From positions 39,403,562 to 39,467,561 of the forward strand of contig CM055063.1 of NCBI GenBank assembly GCA_029204045.2: DNA of 64,000 nt, read 5' to 3'. The stretch is from Tillandsia leiboldiana (taxonomy: Eukaryota; Streptophyta; Magnoliopsida; Poales; Bromeliaceae). The notes below the pieces were generated by a model. That model was not told where the DNA came from. It ran no database searches and saw only the letters and a program-made list of their open reading frames with translations. Position numbers and translations under genes: made by a program. Below, piece by piece: positions 53,471-64,000 of the stretch (positions are counted from its first letter, which is position 1; every line of letters begins with the position of its first letter).

Positions 53471-54153
53471 AGAACAGAAAGAGAACAAAAAGAGAATTTA
53501 AATGATGCCTTCGAATTTGAGACTCGTCAAGTGAAGCAGGACTCCCTGGGCAGTGACCCATCGGACGAGGTACTTTCGAAAGGCTAAAAGTGAAAGTAAA
53601 GAGCTAATGCTTAAAGGAAAGAGAAAAAGATTGCCAGTGGCAATGGGAGCTAGAAGCTCGAATAAGAAAGAATAGTAAGTGTTTAAAAGCAAAGAGGCTA
53701 AGTACTAAGGTAAAAAGAAAAAGAAAATAGAAAGAAAAGAAAAGAAAGAAGACCTAAAGATAAAACGAGCGTACCTACGGGGGTGAAACGCGGCCCTTGT
53801 TGGAGTTGTAGGCAGTGTCCCTCTCCCGGGCAGTGACCCGTCTGGGACGTTTCTCCCGTAGGACGGGGTAACACTTGCGGGTGTTATCGGCAACCTTAGA
53901 AATCTTATCTTGTGGTAGCATGACTACCGGGCTGGGGCCCGTTGGATAAGAATTTCTGAGGGTTAACTTGAACTAAAGCACCAGAATCTAAAGAATAAAG
54001 AAAATAGAGTGGCCAAGGTGGCCGGGTTAGTTTAACCCTGTGTACAGCGGCATAGTGGCCGAATTGGTACAGAGTAGTATGGCATGGCTGGACAGAGAAG
54101 TGATTGATGATGATTATACACAGATAGTATAGTGACCCGTTATTTGTATAGTA

Positions 54154-55325
54154 TGTGACGCCCCACTTCCCAGGGGGTGTCACATTTTTACCCCCCTTTA
54201 TTTGGTTGAGATTCCGTGTTGAGGAACGACTTTAGTTTCGAGGACGAAACTTTCTTTTAGTGGGGGAGGATGTGATGACCCGGATCCTTGCAGGGCTTCT
54301 ACAGTGTCACCAGCAGCTTCTGGAGGCCTATGGGGCATCTCGGCGGTGTTCGTGCGCCAATTGGGACACAAGTGCTGAACTCGGGGCTTCTAATGGATCA
54401 CGTGGGTAACCGGGAGACCCCGTCGGATGTTTAGTGGTGTTTCCGCGCAATTTGGATATCAAATTTGGACTCGGCGTGAAATTCGGATCAAAAATACCTT
54501 TTCGGGAGCCTCCGGCAAATTATAGAAATGGAATTTGGCAAAATGGACACCGTTTTTGGAATCAGCGCGTGAAAACGGTCAAGATGGGCTATTTACTTGC
54601 TATTTTTGGAGGTTGCTACAGTACTTATACTGTTCCGGCGATCGCCGGCGGCGTCCGGCGGCGGCGGGCAGCGCCGGCGGGCGGCGGCGCAGCCTCGGGC
54701 AGCCGGCACAGCGGCGGCGCGCGGCGCGGGCATGCCGCGGGCAGGCGCGCAGGGGCGCGGGCAGGCGCGCGGTCCACGGCGGCGGGCGTGCACCAGGGCG
54801 GTGCCACGTGGCGGCTTGTGGTTGGGTGGTTCAGGAGGCGCGGTTCACGGAATTTCTTCGGGTGCACGGTGGACCGAAGGGTGACACGTGGCATGGTGTG
54901 ATTGGTCGGATCTGTGCACCCGGTCCACGGAACAGGGTTGGTTGCCTCGGGCCGCGTGCGCACGCGCGCGCCCTGCCGCGCTGACGCCGCGCACTGTGCG
55001 CTGTTGACTTTGAGGGGACACGTGGCGGCGTTGAGTGGCCTTCTACGGCTGTCCCGTGATATGGGGACATAGTTGGTATCAGAGCCATTCACCAGCCGGA
55101 AATGTGAGATGAGTCTCGGCTGAGCCACGGTTATATAGCGGGTAGAGTGAGGCTCCCCGGCTAATGACCGTTGTGGGTGGAGTGCAGCTCCCCACAAGGT
55201 CGGCTTAAGGCTAGCGAGACGAGTCTCACATCGCCTGGTGCTTGTGAGTGTGCTTGAGCCTGACGTGGACGTCAGGGTTTAAAGAGGGGAAGAATGTGAC
55301 ACCCCCTGGGAAGTGGGGCGTCACA
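54154..55325. mobile_element. Composite insert X: 31-bp inverted ends around a PPT-LTR-PBS segment
   Basis: 1,172 bp flanked by TAGTA (54149-54153 and 55326-55330). Alignment of Z with Z' across the site supports an insertion there. The ends (54154-54184 and 55295-55325) are perfect 31-bp inverted repeats beginning TGTGAC and are themselves nearly palindromic. Inside, in retrotransposon order but circularly permuted, are the AGTTTCG-AGGA-CGAAACT hairpin, polypurine tract TTAGTGGGGGAGGA, a 799-bp LTR (54271-55069, TGTGATGACC...GATATGGGGACA) and the primer site TGGTATCAGAGCC (55074). Another purine tract (AAAGAGGGGAAGAA) precedes the right end, and a rough mirror of it (minus strand AAAGGGGGGTAAAAA) precedes the left. 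No protein is encoded. It could be an integrated one-LTR circle, a transposon that captured a retroelement piece, or a highly reduced retroelement. Confidence 0.8.
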
Positions 55326-55886
55326 TAGTAGCATTTTGATATTGAGGATTTTAGTTTCCTAGCATTCTATTATTATTGCTTCCATTGGACCAAGTGGTGT
55401 AGGACACGTTTTCTCGGTGGTTGAACCCACTGGGAACTTTAAGTAGTTCTCACACCCTCGGGTGACCATTTTTCCAGGTTCAGATGCACACGGCGAGGCA
55501 TACGACAAGGGCAAGGGCCTAGCAGCATAGAGACCTAGAGGGACTGGCAGAGGTACCCCTTTTTATGTTTCTTAAGTGAACCTTGTATGGTGAGGAAATG
55601 ATGTAAAAGTATTGTAATAATTTTAAATTGCAAGTTTCAGAAATGTAAAGTGTAATAATTTAAGTGTGGTCCACTCTTGTATGCTTTCATTTTCGCTTAA
55701 CTGTTTGTTATTGAATGAAAGATTTAAATTAGTAGTGATTTTTAGTACTTTGATATTGAGCTTCCGCATACACTTGTTGTGTTATTATGGATGTTACCGT
55801 TCCTTTTGGGCAGTGAAGGGTCATACCCGATTGGCGAGTCTGTTGGCGTGCCCGAACTGTACAAATTGGCGGTCTCGGGGCGCGAG

Positions 55887-56800
55887 AGAGAGCCTGGTGG
55901 ATCCCAGAGGCCACCGCAGCAGCAGCAGGAGTCTCAGCATCAGTCACAGAGACAGCAGCAGTCGAGACAGCCACGGCTTCACGACAGAGACAGATGTATA
56001 TTCTGCGGAGGACCTCATTTATCGCACACCTGTGATCAGAGGTAGGGTCGTTGTTATAAGTGTGGACAACCAGGCCACATTCGAGCTTCGTGCCCCCTTT
56101 CGACTTCAGTGGCACCTTCATCAGCATCGGCTCCTTTTCCGCCTCAGCAGCAGTTGTCTGCTCAGCGGCCTTATGCTCCAGCGAGCGGATCACCTTCATT
56201 TTACCCTGCGGATCGCCGGCCGCCGGCTCAGAGCGGTCGGGTCTACGCCGCTCAGGTGGAGGACTTTACAGCAGCCGACCATGTGGTGGCAGGTATTATT
56301 TTATTTTATTTACCGGCACTAGTTTTTGCATTGTATTGCACTGGAGCATCCTAGTCATTTGTTAGGAGTGCATTTATTTCTTTGCATGGGTTAGGGGTAG
56401 GACGGTTACCTGGTGTTCGGGAGGCTCATATTCCCGATCTTTGGCACGTGGAGGAGTGTTGTTGGTCCTGCCCGGTGCAGTTGAGTCCTCGATTGTACCA
56501 GTAGACCTGATGGTCTTAACCTAGTTACGGGACTTGGTTTTGGTACTTAGGACGGTTTGGCTAGCTAGGTTTTCTTCTTTTCGCGGCGGTTGATTGTGCC
56601 GCGAGGACGGTCCTCTTGGGGGCTAGGCCAGGAGTAGATGGTGTGCCGAGGTTACTTGAGGGCTATCTTTGCCTCTTTTGTTTCGACTTCACGTGCGGGA
56701 CGGGTGTTCCGCCGTGGGTGCGCAGCCTTTTTGGCTAGCGTGGTTGTGGGACCTGCGGCGGCGCCGGGGGCCTAGGTGGAGCGGATGTTTTTGCCGGTGT
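55887..56800 (+). pseudogene. Gypsy element E: decayed end of gag and protease
   Basis: Remnant similar to element D gag. GGSQRPPQQQQ and a Gln-rich tract lead to CIFCGGPHLSHTCDQR, then an in-frame TAG (56043-56045) and GRCYKCGQPGHIRASCP in the resumed frame. The [43 protein letters not shown] linker between gag and protease is clear (written here only as landmarks YAPASG and [19 protein letters not shown]). The protease is broken: after AGI the DTGAS active site is missing, with only scattered frames matching (RLPGVREAHIPD-like, [12 protein letters not shown] near 56445). The left edge fuses abruptly to LTR Z. Confidence 0.85.
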
Positions 56801-57063
56801 GAACAACTTGGTAGCTCTAGCGGTTAGCCAGCTGTACTTGGTTGAGGTGGTGCTATTTCCTAGAGTGCTCGCCTCTATTTTGTATCAGATAGAGATGCAT
56901 GGATTGCATTTAGTCTCTGGAGGAGGTATTAGACAGCTTTGGGAGCTTAAACCGAGGATGATTGTATATCTACCCCCCCCCCCCCCCCCCACTATTGTGC
57001 GAGGTTCCAACTTGAGGGATAACCTGAGTTTCGAGGATGAAACTTTCTTTTAGTGGGGGAGGA
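56801..57063 (+). other. 3' internal tail of element E
   Basis: RT, RNase H and integrase are deleted; no similarity is recognisable except the end. A run of 18 C lies at 56973-56990. The hairpin AGTTTCG-AGGA-TGAAACT (one G-T pair) is at 57028-57045 and polypurine tract TTTTAGTGGGGGAGGA ends at 57063, directly before the LTR. Confidence 0.75.
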
Positions 57064-60000
57064 TGTGAGGGACCGAATCCCGTGGGAGGATTACTGTTAG
57101 ACTAGCAGCTTCTAGCCTATGTTGGGTGTTTGAGTGGTTTGTGGGCATCTTGGACTCAAGAAATGGACCCTGTGTGTTGAGTTGACCCCGAGTGTAGTCA
57201 GAGGCAGTTGTCGATTTTTAGGGGTGGTTTTGCGCAAAACGGACTTCGGATTTAGATTCAGTGCGGAAAAACGATGGAAATTGACTATTTGGACGTTTTA
57301 TTCGGAGTTCGGACGCCCAAAAACGGACTCCCAGAAGTTTTCTGCAAATTCTGGTTCATGGGGGAGCCCGTGGACCGCCGGAGGGACACGTGGCGGCCTG
57401 TCATTGGCCGGATCACAGCGCGCGGTCCACAGAGAGGCGCGGGGTGGCGCATGGACCCGGCACGGACACGTGGCACCTTCGGATTGGGTGGGCGTTGGCG
57501 CGCGGCCAACGAAGTCGCGTGGTTCGGTGCATGGACCGGAGCGGGACACATGGCAGCCCTGGAGTGGTGGGTTCAAGCGCGCGCGATGCACGCAACACCG
57601 GGAGCGGGTGGGGGCAGGTACGGCTGACGCGGGGGGCAGGCGGGCAGGTGTTATGGCTCCACGTGGCGCCCGCTGATTCGCGGGCGCCACCTACCGGGTT
57701 GACCGGTGGCGGGGCCACGTGGCGGCTACCCGCTGGGTTTGCACGGCTGTCCCGTGTTTTGGGACACGTGTCAAGCCCAGGATCGGGTTGGACGGTGGCG
57801 GGATCGGGTGTGCGGGGCGGGCCGGCCTGTGGGCCGCACTATGCGCGCCCCAAAACGGGTGGGCCGGGCCGTTGGGCCGCACTGTGCGCGCCCGAAAGCC
57901 CAAACCGGGCGCCCGAAACCGAGGACAAATTCGGTATTTCCGGATTTGTCTGGTTGGGCCTATAAATAGGGCCCGAAACCTATTCTTTGGGCTTTTTCTC
58001 CCTCTTCAATCCCTCATCTCACAGAGCTCATTTTAGGGAAGTTGCTCCATTTTCGGTGCTGCATCTACTGGAGGAGTTTTGGGATTTTTGGTGGCACGCG
58101 CTTCGAGGTTTTCGATTTTACGGCGCAGCGAGACGTTCTTGCATTGGTGTTCTTCTCCGTCGCATTTCGGTGCGTGGACTCCCCCGGGCTACTCCAACAG
58201 TATTTTTCCGGCGATTCTTGCGCCATCGTCTTCACGACAGGTAGGGCTACGTTTCCCGTGTTTGCTGTTTCTTCTCTTTCCGAGTTTTCTTGAGATTTTT
58301 GGACCATTTTGTGACCATATTTTTCTGGGGTGGAGTTTTGGACAGCATTGGAGTTTTTATGGGTTTTCTCCACGCTCGAGCGACGGAATAAGGTGTGCAA
58401 GTACTCGATTCGTATCTACGCGACGCAAGAGACATCACCGTGATTTTTCTAGAATTTTTGGAGGTAGGCACGAAGGTGAAAATCCCACTTTTTCTGGGCG
58501 GAGTTTTACGGATTTTGTTCTTGGGAATTTTGAGGTGGTCATCTTGTTGGTTTTGTAACTTGACCTACAAAACTCGGATTGAGACGTGCAGGTACTCATT
58601 TCGATCGGCTCGACGCGACGAACATAGCGGTTATTTTTCCAGATTTTTCCGAGTTTATCTCGCAGGTGAGATTTAGCCATCTTCTGGGCTGGTTGTGTGG
58701 ACAGCGGCATGTTGTATGTTATTTGGGATTGATTGTTCGCCGTTTGGTTATTGTTACAGTTTGGGTGTTTTGCGTGGACTACGGTTATTGGACAGCGAGG
58801 GGGGTTTTACAGCGGTGGATTGCACGTGTCCAGGTGGGTGGTTGCTATATCCCTCTTTTCTGACATACCCACTAGGAATATTACAGAGATCTTTTTGGAA
58901 CATTTATGATCGGTATTTGCTATTCTTATGAGCCTATCATGTGAGACATATCATGTTTGGAATGTTATTAGGAAATTACTAAGTTGTAATTATGATTGTA
59001 TTTGGAACTTATACATGCTGTCATGGACATAATATTAGTACTTAATCTTGCATGTGGTAGTTAATGTCATGTTTGGACAATGTGAAATATCTTGTTGGTA
59101 GAACCTACTTGAGGCTCTTTTGGACATGTATAGGTGGATGGTTTATGTGAGGGTAGTCAGTGGATTTTAGACATGTGTAAATGTTTAATGACTTTAGCAT
59201 GATGGTTATATCTATGCGGAACTATTACCTAATACACATGTGGGACTATTAGTTGTTATACTTCTTTCAATTTGCATGAGGACAATTGCATGCTTGTATG
59301 GACATTTAGATAGGCCACTATTTATTGCTACACTATCTTATTAGAACTTGACTTAGGAGAAACCATTTTTGCTTTCTTTCTCCTCATTCTTTAGTCAGGG
59401 GGGATATTGTTGCTCGGGTTTGAGCAAGGGTTGGGATAGTGTAGCCGGGGCCTGGGTTTTAGCTTATGGGGTATAGCGGTGACCGCGGATATTAGGCGGT
59501 TGACTGGATGTCGGTTGTGGGATATGATTGTGGATGGCAAGGTATCATGGCAACCGCGGACAGTAGGCGGTTGGCCAGGTGTCGATTATTGGGCTTGGCT
59601 ATAGATTGTGGGATATTGCAGCGATCGCGGATTTTGGGCGATTGACCAGATGTTCATTTGTGCATCAGATTGGGGATCAGTTTTCTTTTAGTGGAGGGGT
59701 GTGTTTCACTGGGGCTTTATAGTGATCAGTCCTGCTTTTATGATACTTATGACATGGCTATTTTCCTCGTGTGGGTAGCTCCCCTCGAGTGCCACTCCGG
59801 AGCGTGCGGGGCACCAGCTAGGTGCCGGACAGTTATTGGGTTTTGCTATCACATCGGCGCGGCTTTATTTGCCCGATGATGAGGGCGGCAGCAGGCAGTA
59901 CCAGTGTTACTGGTGGTTAGATTGGGTTACTGGGATGGTTTTGCTAACTGAGGCATACTTACGGCTGTTTCAGTCTGGGACTATACTTAGAGGCATAGTA

Positions 60001-60586
60001 GTGGTAGTTTTCTCTTACAGTAATTTTATTACTTACCACTCTTCTTCCCCTTTTTGCCTCTGGTAGACCTAGTGGGTGCGTCAGGGCGTGCGGCTTTACC
60101 CACTAGGGGAGGCTACTGGTTTACTAGTAGTTCTCACCCCCATTCTTCTTTTACTTTTTCTTCTCCTTTGTTTTGCAGAGTCTTCTGCGGGTGCTGCTGG
60201 GCGTACAGTGGCGGGTCGAGGAGAGAGGGTGGCTGAGTAGATAGACAGTGGGCCTGACAGTGAGTTAGCTAGACTTGTACCTCTTATGTATTCTATCTCA
60301 GACGGTTGTACTTTTACTTTTTGGCGTCTGGCTTTAGCCAGCTGGTTGTATCTTTTTGTGGTGAGATGGGAGAGATACTTGTACTTTTATTTTACAGATG
60401 TATTGTATTTTTACTTCCAGTTCAGTCTGAGATGTAGTAGTTTCAGTTCAGCTCTGTTTTTATTGCTCTTTTATTATATCTGATTTATCTTAGCAGGTTA
60501 CCGGCGCTTCGTGTACGCAGAAAATTCCGTGTGCACGGCGGATCTGTAGACGAGCCCGAGTTCTGGTTTACACTCGGGGCGTGACA
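57064..60586 (+). repeat. 3' LTR of gypsy element E (3.52 kb)
   Basis: TGTGAGGGACC...CTCGGGGCGTGACA, uninterrupted and a good reference for this LTR group. In order: G-box/CCAAT array 57380-57775, GGGCGCCCGAAA near 57907, TATAAATA 57961-57968, donor-like GACAGGTAGGG (GT at 58241), TGCAGGTACTCATTTCGA (58586), CCGCGG repeat (59475-59660), acceptor-like TTTGTTTTGCAG (AG 60177-60178) and the shared end with GGCGGATCTGTAGACGAGCCCGAG. Confidence 0.88.
57370..57775 (+). promoter_or_regulatory. G-box/CCAAT array in LTR E
   Basis: Five or six degenerate units of about 80 bp contain ACACGTGGC or CCACGTGGC (57388, 57466, 57658, 57715, 57762; a decayed ACACATGGC at 57545). Several are followed within 15 bases by ATTGG and then GGTCCAC. 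It ends about 190 bp upstream of the TATA box. Confidence 0.75.
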
Positions 60587-62559
60587 GATACCACTCTAAT
60601 CTGTCACGCCCCGAGACCGCCAATTTGTACAGTTCAGGCACGCCAACAGACCCGTCAATCGAGTATGACCTCTCACTACCCGAAAGGAACGGTAACATCC
60701 AAGACAATACATCAAGTGTATGCGGAAGCTCAATATCAGAGTACTAAAAATCACTACTAAATTGAAACTTTCATTCAATAAACAAATAGTTTATGAGGAA
60801 ATGAAAGCATACAAGAGTGAACCATAAATAAACTTTATTACATTTCCATCTCTCAACCTTCAATTTAAATAATATTACAATCTTTACATCTTTTCCTCAC
60901 CATACAAAGTTCACTCAAGAAATATAAAAAGCGTACCTCTGCTAGACCCTCTAGGTCTCTATGCTGCTGGACCCTTGCCCCTGTCGCATGCCTCGCCGAC
61001 TCCATCTGAACCTGGAAAAATGGTCACCCAAGGGTGTGAGAACTAATTAAAGTTCCCAGTGGGTTCAACCACCGAGAAAAAGTGTCCTACACCGCTTGGT
61101 CCAATGGAAGCAATAACAGTAGAGTGCTAGGAAACATAAATCTCAATATTAAAATGTTGATATGCATATAATAGGTCACTACACTATCTGTGTATACTCA
61201 TCGACCCAACATTACTCTATCCAGCCATACCAAGCTACTATGCACCAACTCGGCCACTATGCCGCTGTATACAGGGTTAAACTAACCCGGCCACCTTGGT
61301 CATTCTATTTTCTCTTTATTCTTTACATTCGGGTGCTTTAGTTCAAGTTAACCCTCAGAAATTTTTGTCCAACGGGCCCCAGCCCGGTAGTCATGCTACC
61401 ACAAGACAAAATTTCTAAGGTTGCACCGCAAGTGTTACCCCGTCCTATGGGAGAAACGTGCCAGACGGGTCACTGTCCAACAAGGGCTACACCCCCGAAG
61501 GTACGCCCGTTTTATCTTTATCTTTTCTTTCTTTTCTTTTACTTTTTACTTTAGCACTTAGCCTCTTTGCTCTTAAGAACTTGCTTTACTTTCTTATTCG
61601 AGCTTATAGCTCCCTTTGCCACTGGCAATCTCTTTCTCTTTCCTTTAAGCATTTAGCTCTTTACTTTCACTTTTAGCCTTTCGAAAGTATCTCGCCCGAC
61701 GGGTCACTGCCCAGGGAGTCCTGCTCCACAAATGACGAGTCTCAAATTCGAAGGCGCCATTTACATTCTCTTTATGCTTTTTAGCCACTTTTAGCTTGCT
61801 TTTTAACTTTGCCTTTTGCAACAATTTACCTCTTATCCTAGGTCTCGCCATAAGGATAACTAGAGAGTCTCTTGGACTCTTATCATTTCTCTTTCATTCA
61901 TTTAACTCAAATTGAAGTTAAAGTGATTGTCCATTTGCCCAGACACCCTATGACCCACTATAGGGTTGTATCATTTAGCTTTTTGACTTTGTGATCTCAT
62001 ATACTCATCCTTAGAGTTTGACTCTAAGTTAATTTACTTTGCTATCTGTTTAATTCTTTAAACTTTGTGGCCACATACTCTTTTCTTTTTTCTTTTTTCT
62101 TTTTTTTCGTTGAACCTGGAGTTACATTAACTCCATTTACCTGTTCCACTTTGCATTTAGAGTCACATTAACTCTAATTCATTATCTGTGAGTTTAAACT
62201 CCACTAGCTCGCCTTAGGTTTCCTTTACCTAAGTCTCATATCATGCTTAATCTAGAGTTCCTTGACTCTATGTTGATCACTCTATCCAATGTCCTTAGGT
62301 TATCTCCTGAGACAATGCCACTCGTTAAATCCTAGGATAAACTCCTAAGTTTGATGTCACTCGTTAAACCCTGAATCTAGGTTTTCTCCTAGTCTTACTA
62401 CCAACATGTTCTTTTCCTTATGCTTTCACATGATTCCTAGGGTTACACCCTAACATGATCACAATCATCATATCAATAACCACTTTTACGCAGGCAATTA
62501 TTTCCTTCTCGATCATAAATGATATTTAACATCTACGAATACAAATATCATCATAATTG

Positions 62560-62990
62560 GCAATTTGGAAAATTCCACTTTTTCATCTGTATCCATCTAC
62601 GCATGCAAGTTTATTTTCTATTTTCTTGGCAATTAGAAAGAAACCACTATTCTCTATGTCCATTTACACATGCAATTTATCATCTATTTAGATAAATCAA
62701 AATTGCATTCTCCTCTATGTTCATTTGCACATGCAAATTTATCATCTCTTTTGGCAACTAAAAGTTGCACTTTTCGTCTGTGTCCATCTACACATACAAG
62801 TTTATCCACTATTTTGGGTAAATCATAATTTAGTACTCTCCTCTAAGTTCCTCTACACATGCACTTTTATCATCTATCATTGGCAACCAACAGTTGCACT
62901 TTTCGTCTGTGTCCATCTACACATACAAGTTTATCCCCTATTCTGACAATTAGGAAAATCTACTTTTCTCTATGCCCATTTACACATGCA
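62560..62990 (-). repeat. Diverged tandem repeat in Z'
   Basis: Six or seven units of about 55-65 bp with core TGTCCATCTACACATACAAG or variants, followed by TTTATC and an AT-rich half. LTR Z has only a single related unit near 52285, so the array expanded in Z' or was lost in Z. Confidence 0.75.
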
Positions 62991-63179
62991 AACTTAATCA
63001 AGATTACCCAACGCCTCTAACAGGCTACTATCATGCTTCTAAGTCCAAAAGCAAAGGAGCAAGGGGAGATGTCACCCAGTTTCGGCAGAATCCCCCACCT
63101 TGTGGTGTACCCAATTGCTTGTAGACACTTGCAATTGGTCTCCGCGCATTTTTTCTTGCTTCCTCGAGCTTGCAAGCAG

Positions 63180-63715
63180 AACGATGCAAGTCCACCGAAT
63201 CTGCACGCAAAACGATGCACGTTCCTCTAACCCTGCACCCAAAACGGTGCACAATATCAGAGACTGCACGCAAAACGGTGCACGTCAACTCAACCTGCAC
63301 GCAAAATGGTGCACATACCTCTGGTTTGCACGCAAAACGATGCACGCCTTTCTTCAAGGTTGCACGCAAAGCGGTGCACGTTCTTCTAATCCTGAATGCA
63401 AAACGGTGCACAATACCAGAGACTGCACGCAAAACGGTGCACGTCAACTCAACCTGCACGCAAAACGGTGCACATACCTCTGGTTTGCATGCAAAACGGT
63501 GCACGCCTTTCTTCAAGGTTGCACGCAAAACGGTGCATGTTCTTCTTTAAGGTTGCACGCAAAACGGTGCGCGTTCTTCGAGTCCGCACGCAAAACGGTT
63601 GATGTTCGTCGAGTTCGCACGCAAAATGATGCATGCCCTCCTCAAGCTTGCACGCAAAATGGTGCATGTTCATCGAGTCCGCACGCAAAACGATGCACCT
63701 CGACACGCCTGGTGG
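63180..63715 (-). repeat. GCACCGTTTTGCGTGC minisatellite in leader of Z'
   Basis: About 16 units of 31-37 bp, written on the plus strand as GCACGCAAAACGGTGCAC. It contains a higher-order duplication: 63255-63390 and 63420-63540 share the order of variable halves (CTCAACCT, ACCTCTGGTTT, CTTTCTTCAAGGT). Counterpart of 40030-40460. Confidence 0.9.
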
Positions 63716-64000
63716 CACCTCGTGTAGTAAGATGACACAGTATAACTCGGTCCCTAACATGCACACGGGCATGGGGTCAAATCCAAGATCCAAAAGGAAA
63801 AACTCAAAACTGTGCCAAAACACGCCCAAAATCACACACGGGACCTACCTCGACATCGTCGCGCCGTCCAACGCGTGCACACGCGTATATCCGGCTCCTT
63901 GGAACACCTTGCGCGCGCTCCACTGGGTCATCGGCGTGCTCGCGACACCCAAAAACCCCCCCATGAATCGCCCTCTTCCTCCCCTTAGCCTCTCGGTGCG

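Larger units (their letters stand above)
52213..55886 (+). repeat. Gypsy LTR Z, second segment
   Basis: Continues LTR Z after element D, beginning with its duplicated CTTGC. It aligns with inverted Z' (63060 down to 60620) through GCATGATAGTAGCCTGTTAG (52239), the GACGGGTCACTG-like blocks (near 53830), CGGCATAGTGGCCGA (54047) and CAATTTGGCGGTCTCGGGGCG-type sequence (55865). It is split by insert X (54154-55330). The end stops five bases short of the expected GGGGCGTGACA and runs straight into gag of E, so this join is a deletion or illegitimate recombination. Confidence 0.75.
60587..64000 (-). repeat. Inverted Z-type LTR (Z') with primer-site remnant
   Basis: On the minus strand this is the 3' part of a gypsy LTR ending CTCGGGGCGTGACA at 60602, followed by GATTAGAGTGGTATC, i.e. 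the start of an initiator-tRNA primer site cut by the end of LTR E. Z' is therefore a 5' LTR, and E inserted in its primer site (predicted duplication GATAC at 60587-60591). It pairs with Z in reverse orientation along its visible length and runs off the window at 64000 just downstream of its promoter. Confidence 0.8.

Noticed and set aside
55070..55090. Possible tRNA gene fragment (GGTATCAGAGCC)
   Set aside because: It is the primer binding site complementary to initiator Met-tRNA, positioned directly after an LTR end; no cloverleaf can be formed around it.

Overview
The window is a block of plant repetitive DNA with no recognisable host gene, rRNA or tRNA gene. It consists almost entirely of LTR retrotransposons: Ty3/gypsy elements of chromovirus (Tekay/Del-like) type with unusually long LTRs (about 2.7-4 kb), and two Ty1/copia elements of Sirevirus type. 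A short piece that I recognise as angiosperm plastid inverted-repeat DNA, the initiator-Met-tRNA primer sites (TGGTATCAGAGC), the CCHC/chromodomain polyproteins and the G-box/CCAAT-rich promoters all point to a large-genome flowering plant. The species cannot be named from this.

Layout, left to right. (1) 380-7737: 3' end of gypsy element A (integrase, then an LTR), whose LTR is split by a 3.09 kb solo LTR (3979-7068, duplication GGTAC). (2) 7738-20830: 3' end of gypsy element B, whose LTR is split by Sirevirus P (10189-18444, duplication GCCGT). P has LTRs with no visible difference, a gag gene and an extra envelope-like ORF, but no pol. (3) 20831-34950: a minus-strand gypsy LTR (M) split by Sirevirus Q (21359-32800, minus strand, duplication GTAAT). 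Q has a one-frame gag-pol with two nonsense codons and the same extra ORF. (4) 34951-39348: tail and long LTR of gypsy element C, carrying a truncated foreign LTR and about 230 bp of plastid DNA. (5) 39349-55886: a gypsy LTR (Z) split by a complete young 11.7 kb gypsy element D (40549-52212, minus strand, duplication CTTGC) and by a 1.17 kb composite insert X with 31-bp perfect inverted ends. (6) 55887-60586: decayed gag-protease remnant and 3' LTR of gypsy E. (7) 60587-64000: a second, inverted copy of the Z-type LTR (Z').

Most left-hand ends of the older elements are missing, so the window reads like the right half of a nested insertion stack. From outside in this would be Z', E, Z, C, M, B, A, with S, P, Q, D and X as later insertions closed by their own target duplications.

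The most interesting signals are non-coding. Both Sireviruses carry, in the transcribed leader part of their LTR, a row of short hairpins (5 in P, 8 in Q) with an invariant TGGATT loop and stems that differ from hairpin to hairpin while staying complementary. Both also appear to have a second, internal promoter in front of the envelope-like ORF: it repeats the LTR's own CCGG palindromes and leads into a 5'-UTR intron. Several gypsy elements share a covarying hairpin (loop AGGA) just upstream of the polypurine tract, a GGGCGCCC palindrome near the TATA box, arrays of G-box plus CCAAT units, and a predicted intron inside the LTR.
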